Part shown: piece after piece, positions 25,873 to 31,407 of the stretch
Position numbering within the stretch: the stretch's first letter is position 1
Layout: each line of letters starts with the position of its first letter
Origin: an uncultured Desulfobacterium sp.
GTDB lineage: Bacteria > Desulfobacterota > Desulfobacteria > Desulfobacterales > Desulfobacteraceae
Length of the DNA: 31,407 bases
Assembly: GCA_937124525.1 (NCBI GenBank)
Contig: CAKZLA010000115.1
Location: forward strand, 1-31,407
Direction of reading: 5' to 3'
Translations under genes and position numbers: made by a program
Notes under the pieces: generated by a model
The model's input: the letters and a program-made list of their open reading frames with translations, nothing else
Told to the model about the DNA's origin: nothing
Databases searched by the model: none

Positions 25873-27957
25873 TTAAAACCTCCAGTTAAATGTGACACCA
25901 AGGGTCATGGGTTCTCCATCCTCCACCATGGTGTACCCCATATTGTCCTTGACCTTTTTTTGAGCATAATACTCGTCAAAAATATTCTTGCCCCAGACTG
26001 AAATATCATAATGATCAAACCGGTACCCCAGCTTGAAATTCACCAGGGCATACCCATTGTCCTCCAGGGTATTGGCCGCATCAAAGTATTGCCGGCCGGC
26101 CCAAAACAGGTCGGCAACCCCATACCAGCCGTTGTCCATATAGTATCCCATCCCGGCATTGGCTGTCAGATCCGGGGCCCAGGGCAAAACATTACCGCTG
26201 TAATCTACAAAAGTTCCTCCGGAGATGCCGGTCCAGTCGTCAATTTCAGCCCGGGCATAGCCAATGCCGGCAAATACTTCCAGATTATGAGCTGGCAGGG
26301 CTTTGACTTCAAATTCAACCCCGGTTGTGTGGGCCTTGGCCGCATTGGTGATTTCCCAGGCAGTGAACCCGCTGCCCGCTGCCTCTTCTTTCACCTGTTT
26401 ATCATTGATCTGCGTATAAAACACAGACAGGGCTGTCTTCAGGCGGTTGCTGAAAAAGGCCGTTTTAATTCCTGCCTCGTAATTTCTCGTGTATTCGGGA
26501 TCATAGGCAAAATCATCTTCGGAGGTGGCAAAGTAATAGTCATACCCCCCGGCCATCCAACCCGTGGAAAAGGTCAGGTATCCGATCATACGGTCCGTGA
26601 ACGCATAGGACAGGGAAGCCATGGGCAACACCTCGGTTTCGGAAATATCTTCTGAATAGGTCACAGCCCCGGTATACGGAATATAAACCTGGCTGCCCGA
26701 AGCAGAGACATGATCCAGCCTTAATCCGACCGTTGCATCCAGCCGACTGGTTAATGCCAGGGTGGACTGACCGAATACGGCAAAGCTGTTGGTATCTGAA
26801 TCGGACAGCCGCTGATTGGCCACCATGGAATTGACATGATTCAAAGTCCAGTCATTGTCCACACAGTCTCGGCTGGCATACAACCCCAGCAACCAGGAGG
26901 AGAAAAATCCTTCTGAGGAAGAGATTCGGAATTCCTGGGTCCAGGTATCCTGGTCCAAATCGATTTCGGAAAATCCCAGGACAATAGCTGTCCGGTCCGA
27001 ATCCATGACAGCGTTGCGCGTAAACCTTTGATGGGAGGTGATGGAGAGCAGATCCAGGGTACCGAATCGGTATTCCCCGCGAAGGGACTGCCCCAGGCTG
27101 TCCTGTTCGGCCCGGTCTGATTGGTTGCTGTAGACCCGGAATCGGTCCGTGGCAGATGGGCCGTCAAGATAACGAAGATCGCTTATACCCATGTCCCGAT
27201 CGCTTCCATCCAGCGTCAGGGAGAGATCCAGATCCGGTGAAGGAGTCCACCTGAGCGTTCCCCGGCCTGAAAAAGTTTTATCATCGGAAACATCATCGGA
27301 ACGGCTGCTCTGGTTTTCCATATACCCGTCCGTCACATGGGCCAAAAAGGAAACCTCGTAAAACAGCGTATCCTTTTTGATGGGGCCGCTGACCATAGTG
27401 CTGCCGCTCCAGGTTTTATATCTGCCGGCCTCAACAAAGGCACGGGCCCGGGTTTCATTGTCGGGGGGTGCCAAGACAATGTTTATCACGCCTGAAGAAC
27501 TGTTTTGCCCGTATAGGGTCGACTGGGGTCCCCTTAGCACCTCCACCCGCTCAATGTCGAAAAGAGACTGGGCCTGCATATAACTTAAGGGGTAAGCAAC
27601 ATCATTGATATAGAGCCCCATGGGTGTATAAATAGAAGTGTCGATGGTGGAAATACCGCGGCTGACAAAGGCATCTCCGGAAGTTGAGGTTTTGTAAAAC
27701 AGGTTTGGAATAAACCGGGTCATCTCCTCGGTAGTCCTGGCCTGGTGTTCTTCCAGAAATTGGGTATCGGTGACGCTGATGCTGCCGGGAAAATCATCGG
27801 CCAAACCGTCTATTTTCCCGGCCGTAACAATTGTGGGCTCTAATTCAACGGAAAAGTTTTCTCCACACAACCCCCCATTGACCCAAGCCATGGATAAAAT
27901 AATCAGGCACAGCCATGGCACGGAGTATTTTAAAAAAAATACTTTAAAAGGTATCAT
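25873..27957 (-). CDS. TonB-dependent outer-membrane receptor
   Basis: This roughly 694-aa receptor has a signal peptide (VPWLCLIILSMAWVNGGLCGENF), a TonB-box-like PTIVTAGK, the plug domain (SISVTDTQFLEEHQARTTEEMTRFIPNLFYKT... RVEVLRGPQSTLYGQNSSSGVINIV) and a 22-strand-type barrel ending with the outer-membrane signature TLGVTFNWRF. I chose ATG at 27957: AAAGGAGG lies 9 nt upstream. The in-frame TTG at 27966 directly abuts that ribosome site and is unlikely. The 39-bp direct-repeat operator at 28112-28150 lies about 155 nt upstream on the same strand. It likely imports a siderophore, corrinoid or other large metal complex; ligand type is not readable from sequence. Confidence 0.93.
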   Translation of the reverse strand: MIPFKVFFLKYSVPWLCLIILSMAWVNGGLCGENFSVELEPTIVTAGKIDGLADDFPGSISVTDTQFLEEHQARTTEEMTRFIPNLFYKTSTSGDAFVSRGISTIDTSIYTPMGLYINDVAYPLSYMQAQSLFDIERVEVLRGPQSTLYGQNSSSGVINIVLAPPDNETRARAFVEAGRYKTWSGSTMVSGPIKKDTLFYEVSFLAHVTDGYMENQSSRSDDVSDDKTFSGRGTLRWTPSPDLDLSLTLDGSDRDMGISDLRYLDGPSATDRFRVYSNQSDRAEQDSLGQSLRGEYRFGTLDLLSITSHQRFTRNAVMDSDRTAIVLGFSEIDLDQDTWTQEFRISSSEGFFSSWLLGLYASRDCVDNDWTLNHVNSMVANQRLSDSDTNSFAVFGQSTLALTSRLDATVGLRLDHVSASGSQVYIPYTGAVTYSEDISETEVLPMASLSYAFTDRMIGYLTFSTGWMAGGYDYYFATSEDDFAYDPEYTRNYEAGIKTAFFSNRLKTALSVFYTQINDKQVKEEAAGSGFTAWEITNAAKAHTTGVEFEVKALPAHNLEVFAGIGYARAEIDDWTGISGGTFVDYSGNVLPWAPDLTANAGMGYYMDNGWYGVADLFWAGRQYFDAANTLEDNGYALVNFKLGYRFDHYDISVWGKNIFDEYYAQKKVKDNMGYTMVEDGEPMTLGVTFNWRF

Positions 27958-28111
27958 TAATGGCAACCTCCTTTATTCTATTATTATTTTCAAGACCTTA
28001 GATTCTTATCTCTGATTTTCGTGTTATTCTGGCAAGAGAATCAAAAAATCTTTTTGGTTCTGGCTTGTCCAGGTTAGGATAAAAGTGCAATCTATTCTTG
28101 ATAGAAAGAAA

Positions 28112-28150
28112 ATAATACAATCTGCAGAACAGCTTTGAACATCTGCGGAA
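28112..28150 (-). promoter_or_regulatory. Direct-repeat operator upstream of the TonB receptor-methyltransferase operon
   Basis: On the minus strand two 11-nt units, TTCCGCAGATG (28150-28140) and TTCTGCAGATT (28129-28119), start exactly 21 bp apart, followed by GTATTA. The 39-nt block matches the block upstream of the second TonB receptor (30047-30085) at 29 positions. Two half-sites two helical turns apart is the usual AraC/PchR-type arrangement. Confidence 0.75.
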
Positions 28151-28228
28151 TAAAAAAGGAAGTTGATTTTTACCTGGCGCTCCTGTCCTGAGGGATCATG
28201 AAAACTGTTAGTCCGAAGTTAAAAACAC

Positions 28229-28271
28229 TTGACATTGGTAATCAAATCACTATAGATCCATATTTATAGTG
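28229..28271 (+). promoter_or_regulatory. Probable promoter of the riboswitch-AraC transcript
   Basis: TTGACA (28229-28234), a 16-nt spacer and TATAGA (28251-28256) point toward the riboswitch. A perfect 7-bp inverted repeat, CACTATA (28248-28254) and TATAGTG (28265-28271), spans the -10 box and start point, and could be a protein site. Confidence 0.5.
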
Positions 28272-28389
28272 TTCCAGGTAAATAGTCTGGCAGTTTGAAA
28301 AGCGACCTGCCTATTACTCAATGTCTTTTTGAGAATAAAGAACAAATGAGTAATTAGTTTTCTGGAAAGCTATATAAATTTTCATTGTA

Positions 28390-28575
28390 ATTATTGGTGT
28401 CCGAAAGGACTTAATAGGGAATCCCGTGTGAATCGGGAGCGGACCCGTCGCTGTAACTCTTATTCTTTCCCAGCGAGTGGAAAGAAATCTTTTTTTGATA
28501 TTCGTGTCACTGTTCGATCTGCTATGAACGGGAAGGCCTCAAAAAAGGTGAGAGAAGTCAGAAGACCTGCCTTTA
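28390..28575 (+). promoter_or_regulatory. Cobalamin riboswitch
   Basis: The order of conserved elements matches the B12 aptamer. There is AATAGGGAA (28413-28421), then the TCCCG/CGGGA helix around TGTGAAT (28422-28438). Next come ACCCGTCGCTGTAA (28443-28456), GGGAAGG (28530-28536), and the 3' box AAGTCAGAAGACCTGCC (28555-28571). It is on the plus strand, so it controls the AraC-type gene at 28792, not the minus-strand receptor. An intrinsic terminator follows at 28656, fitting transcription termination when corrinoid is bound. Confidence 0.92.
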
Positions 28576-28655
28576 ATTTTTTTAAAGTAAAAAACTCTCG
28601 GGACATAAGAGTCTTTACTTAAGCAAAGAAGCTGGTTTGTCAGGGATAAAAACGG

Positions 28656-28692
28656 AATCCCCGCGTCCATTTGGACGTGGGGATTTTTTTTT
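28656..28692 (+). terminator. Intrinsic terminator of the cobalamin riboswitch
   Basis: AATCCCCGCGTCC (28656-28668), loop ATTT and GGACGTGGGGATT (28673-28685) make a 13-bp stem with one G-U pair, running into nine T residues (28684-28692). It lies between the aptamer and the AraC gene and is the likely expression platform. Confidence 0.9.
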
Positions 28693-28702
28693 GACAAAAA
28701 AA

Positions 28703-28763
28703 GGGATTGGTCACAACATCGGCCAGCCGCCGTAATTGGCGGGCCGATGTTGTGATCAATCCC
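28703..28763. repeat. 22-bp near-perfect palindrome between terminator and AraC gene
   Basis: The arms 28703-28724 and 28742-28763 (starting GGGATTGGTCACAACATCGG, ending TGATCAATCCC) are complementary except one base that becomes a G-U pair in RNA. A small GCC/GGC helix lies in the loop. On the minus strand it is followed by TTTTTTT, so it is terminator-like in that direction. On the plus strand it would sit in the AraC 5' leader. Confidence 0.8.
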
Positions 28764-28791
28764 AAAAATTTGATTAGCACTAAATGGGGCG

Positions 28792-29808
28792 ATGATGACC
28801 GTAAAAATATTAATCAAGAATTCCAAGGGCCGGTTTGTCCACTTCAAAAAACAAGACAGGGATGGCCGGGCCAGCGAGAGCCGGGAAGTTGTGCGCCTCC
28901 TTCCCAATGATTTGGGCCGGGGTCGGTTTAGCTCCCTGGCATGCCGCCAGGGCATGAATATTTGCCTGAGCCAATGCCGGTTTGACCGGGATTACCAGGC
29001 AAATATCGCCTGGCCCTCTCCCATGGTCACCTTTGTTTTCTGCCTGTCCGGCATGACCAGCACCCGGAATTCATGCCATGGGGCGCCCATAGTAATAGGA
29101 GCTGGAGATGCTTATGTACATTATTTTGAGGATACGACCCTGAACCGAAATACTGCAGGCGGAAAAGAACTGAGCGGCCTGGCGATCCACATCTCTCCGG
29201 AAATTCTTACCTCCCTCATGGATCCAGAGGAGGAATCAAAAGCCGGGAAACTTCTGGGAAGGGCTCTTGAAAAAGGCTATTTGTTTTCAGCACGGAAAAT
29301 GAGTCCCTCCATGACAATGGTGCTTTCTCAGATGTTCAACTGTCCCCACCGGGGTATCATCAAAAAAATCTACCTGGAAAGCAAAGCCATGGAGCTTGTG
29401 GCCTGTCAGCTAAAACAGGTCTTTGACCGTGACGACTCCAAAGAATTCTCTTCCCCGGTCAATGACGAAGAAAGAAAACGGATCTTAAGGGCCCGGGATC
29501 TGCTGGTCGACCGACTCCAGTTTCCACCCTCCCTGCCTGATCTTGCCCGGCAGGTGGGTATGAGTCATTCCCGGTTGACACGGGGGTTTAAAAGAGTCTT
29601 TAACTGCACCGTATTTGAATATTTAAGACAGGAACGCCTGGAATACGCCCGGAGGCTATTGACTGAAAACAGCATGAACATCACCCAGGTGGCCTTTGAC
29701 GCAGGATTTTGCAGTTCCAGCCATTTTGCCGTGGCCTTTGCAAAGCGGTTCGGAGTACGGCCATCGACATATCGAAATGCCGAAGTGTTCAGTACGCCAC
29801 CTTTTTAG
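28792..29808 (+). CDS. AraC-family (PchR-like) transcriptional regulator
   Basis: This 338-aa protein has an N-terminal sensor domain of about 220 residues. The C-terminal AraC DNA-binding domain has a first helix-turn-helix at 248-268 (LPDLARQVGMSHSRLTRGFKRVF) and a second at 296-318 (MNITQVAFDAGFCSSSHFAVAFAKRFGVRPSTYR). Length and layout fit PchR-type regulators of TonB-dependent uptake. It starts 99 nt after the terminator of a cobalamin riboswitch, so its synthesis should fall when corrinoid is plentiful. Two 39-bp operators in front of the flanking TonB receptors are its natural targets. ATG at 28792 or 28795; both follow GGGG closely. Confidence 0.9.
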   Translation: MMTVKILIKNSKGRFVHFKKQDRDGRASESREVVRLLPNDLGRGRFSSLACRQGMNICLSQCRFDRDYQANIAWPSPMVTFVFCLSGMTSTRNSCHGAPIVIGAGDAYVHYFEDTTLNRNTAGGKELSGLAIHISPEILTSLMDPEEESKAGKLLGRALEKGYLFSARKMSPSMTMVLSQMFNCPHRGIIKKIYLESKAMELVACQLKQVFDRDDSKEFSSPVNDEERKRILRARDLLVDRLQFPPSLPDLARQVGMSHSRLTRGFKRVFNCTVFEYLRQERLEYARRLLTENSMNITQVAFDAGFCSSSHFAVAFAKRFGVRPSTYRNAEVFSTPPF

Positions 29809-30046
29809 TTCCGCTTTTTTGGTTCCGCCAGGAAAAAAGAGAATGCCATCGATATTCTCCAATTCAACTTTGCAAGATAGAGTCATCCCCATGTTCCTGC
29901 CTCTCAGCCCATCTCCTCTCAACGCAACTGTTGTTTCTCCTGCGCCGTTTTTATATCCCTGAATCAGAGGATATTTCAATACCTCTGGAATGCTGTTTGT
30001 CAAATCAACTCCCATGAGTAGTTACGTTTTGATTTTTTCTGAATTG

Positions 30047-30085
30047 TTCTGCAAATGGTCAAAATTATTCTGCAAATGATATTAA
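30047..30085 (+). promoter_or_regulatory. Direct-repeat operator upstream of the second TonB receptor
   Basis: Two identical 11-nt units TTCTGCAAATG (30047-30057 and 30068-30078) start exactly 21 bp apart, followed by ATATTA. Orientation relative to the receptor is the same as for the operator at 28112-28150. The remaining intergenic DNA from 29809 shows no gene that I can support. Confidence 0.78.
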
Positions 30086-30200
30086 AACCGTGAAATATGG
30101 GTTAACGTCACTCGATATATTATGGCACCTTACAGAGATAAGGCACAGATATTATTAGAAGATTGTCAATAGAGCACAAAGGATTTGAGAGAGGTTGAAC

Positions 30201-31331
30201 ATGCATAACGCAACTGAGGGAAAAGGATTACGCACTAATAGCGTATCAAAATTTTGCTTTACCTATATCATCATAATGATTTGGCTTTTTTTCTGCCCGC
30301 ATGTGTGGGCGGCGGATGACAAGAAGGACAAAAAATGTGCTAATCTCGGCGATATCATAGTTACCGCAACCAAAATGGCCACTGAGGTGGATAAAATACC
30401 TACCAATATCACCGTAATATCCCGTGAAGAGATAGAAAAGCATCCTGGTCATTACAATGCGATCTCCTTGTTAAGGGACTTAAACATACCAGGATTGTAT
30501 TTTACAGGTAGTGACAGGGGGGCTACAAGTGGCGATGTTTCAATGAGCAGCAGGGGTGGAGAAGTTTCTAACTGGGCCATGAAGGTGATGATCAACGGAA
30601 TAGAGTTCAACCCAGGAATTGGATACATAAGGTCCGGTCGCTTGGCTGTGCATGATATAGAGCGCATTGAGGTCACCAAGACCCCGTCGGCCGAATATGG
30701 AGACCAGGCCATAGGTGGTGTTATCAATATAATCACACGGAAGGCAAAGGGTCCCATTGAAGCCAAGGCAGGTGCATCCTTTATCAGTCTGGGGGGCGGC
30801 AATGGTTATAGCGTGGTCAATGGGTCTTCTGAAAAATGGGAATATTATATTGATGCATCCATAGCACGCGAAGATTCTTATCAAGATGACGGCTATTTGG
30901 ATGGTGATAATATTTATACCATGGTGAGGTATGCATTAAACGACAATGCCGATATTACCTTCCATGGCTCACACAAGGATTCAACTGGTATTTACACTGA
31001 GGGTCTGACCAGGAAACAATTTAAGGAAGACCCATCCCAAAATCCGAATACAGGGGCTGATTATTATAACGAAACGGAAGGAAACCTGGGTGCCCTTGTG
31101 TACAAGCAGAAACTGGGGCAACATGAACTCATGGGCAAACTGGAATTGCAATCTACAGAATATCAATTGTACAAGGGCCTTTATTTTGATCAGGAAGGGT
31201 GGCAAGCGCATCCTGAAGTGAGCATGACCCTTAACCATGATATTGCGGGCATGGCCAACAAGCTGGTTGTCGGTGGGGAGTATCGTTACCATGACATGAC
31301 GGCAAAAAGATATAAGGCATCAAGTTTTTAG
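30201..31331 (+). CDS. TonB-dependent receptor (BtuB/CirA-like plug), C-terminally truncated
   Basis: The ATG at 30201 follows GAGAGAGG; the in-frame TTG at 30195 abuts that site and is not needed. The protein has a signal peptide (FTYIIIMIWLFFCPHVWAADD), a TonB-box-like DIIVTATK and a complete plug (TNITVISREEIEKHPGHYNAISLLRDLNIPGLYF... DIERIEVTKTPSAEYGDQAIGGVINIITR). Only about the first third to half of the barrel follows, then TAG after YRYHDMTAKRYKASSF. Receptors of this family are usually 600-700 aa, so about 250 or more residues are missing. The frame after TAG stays open for 17 codons to a TGA. It is probably a broken gene, or the tail lies in another frame beyond the window. Confidence 0.8.
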   Translation: MHNATEGKGLRTNSVSKFCFTYIIIMIWLFFCPHVWAADDKKDKKCANLGDIIVTATKMATEVDKIPTNITVISREEIEKHPGHYNAISLLRDLNIPGLYFTGSDRGATSGDVSMSSRGGEVSNWAMKVMINGIEFNPGIGYIRSGRLAVHDIERIEVTKTPSAEYGDQAIGGVINIITRKAKGPIEAKAGASFISLGGGNGYSVVNGSSEKWEYYIDASIAREDSYQDDGYLDGDNIYTMVRYALNDNADITFHGSHKDSTGIYTEGLTRKQFKEDPSQNPNTGADYYNETEGNLGALVYKQKLGQHELMGKLELQSTEYQLYKGLYFDQEGWQAHPEVSMTLNHDIAGMANKLVVGGEYRYHDMTAKRYKASSF

Positions 31332-31407
31332 GCTACCAACATAAAGCGGGACAATTATAACCCCAAAAGGCTCGATCGTTTTTGAAAAATTTTGCAAATT
31401 CATGTAA

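Noticed and set aside
26011..26655. 214-codon plus-strand frame antisense to the TonB receptor
   Set aside because: It lies wholly inside a clear receptor gene, has no recognisable domain and reflects GC-rich codon bias on the other strand.
27984..28010. Fur-box-like AT-rich stretch upstream of the TonB receptor
   Set aside because: The match to the Fur consensus is partial and expected by chance in this AT-rich segment.
28390..28575. Riboswitch acting on the minus-strand TonB receptor
   Set aside because: The aptamer and its terminator are on the plus strand and point to the AraC gene. The receptor could be affected only indirectly.
29656..30015. 119-codon minus-strand frame at the end of the AraC gene
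   Set aside because: Its last 50 codons overlap the AraC DNA-binding domain, there is no ribosome site, and no family was recognised. The first 69 codons lie in otherwise empty DNA, so a small gene cannot be fully excluded.
31329..31385. Recoding of TAG (pyrrolysine) or TGA (selenocysteine) in the second TonB receptor
   Set aside because: Two different stops follow within 54 nt, no recoding element was recognised, and receptors do not use these residues. A broken gene is simpler.

Overview
The window looks like chromosomal DNA of an anaerobic, probably sulfate-reducing Desulfobacterota bacterium (Desulfobacteraceae-like). This is inferred from the mix of Old-Yellow-Enzyme-type Fe-S flavin reductases, CoA-ester beta-oxidation genes without oxygenases, a TRAP solute-binding protein, TonB-dependent receptors and AT-rich intergenic DNA full of small palindromic elements. 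No rRNA, tRNA, CRISPR array or intact transposase was seen.

Region 1 (about 0.2-16.9 kb, AT-rich) is a CoA-dependent anaerobic catabolic island. On the minus strand lie a 668-aa OYE/2,4-dienoyl-CoA-reductase-type enzyme, an ACMSD-type amidohydrolase, a shorter OYE homologue lacking the FAD/NAD half, and a class III CoA-transferase. Divergently, on the plus strand, come an acyl-CoA dehydrogenase, a MerR-TetR fusion regulator, a thiolase, an SCP2-thiolase-like protein coupled to a DUF35 protein, a decayed and an intact enoyl-CoA hydratase, and an orphan TRAP solute-binding protein. Together these could take up an organic acid, activate it to a CoA ester, reduce or dehydrogenate a ring or chain, hydrate it and cleave C-C bonds. 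The substrate cannot be read from sequence. The two divergent promoters at 7.05 and 7.43 kb carry the same 18-nt motif just downstream of their -10 boxes, a likely shared operator.

Region 2 (about 17.1-24.3 kb, visibly more GC-rich) is a compact six-gene minus-strand efflux operon: MarR regulator, NodT-type outer-membrane lipoprotein, HlyD-type adaptor, double-ATPase ABC protein and two ABC-2 permeases. It has a clear sigma70 promoter overlapped by a palindrome. A 115-bp MITE-like element marks the border with region 1.

Region 3 (about 24.8-31.4 kb) is an outer-membrane uptake and regulation locus: a TonB-dependent receptor plus SAM methyltransferase on the minus strand. Divergently, a cobalamin riboswitch and intrinsic terminator lead into an AraC-family regulator gene, followed by a second, truncated TonB-dependent receptor. 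A 39-bp operator built on two 11-nt direct repeats spaced exactly 21 bp lies upstream of both receptors, oriented with each. This suggests a two-tier circuit, corrinoid riboswitch to AraC activator to TonB receptors, which is the most interesting system in the window.
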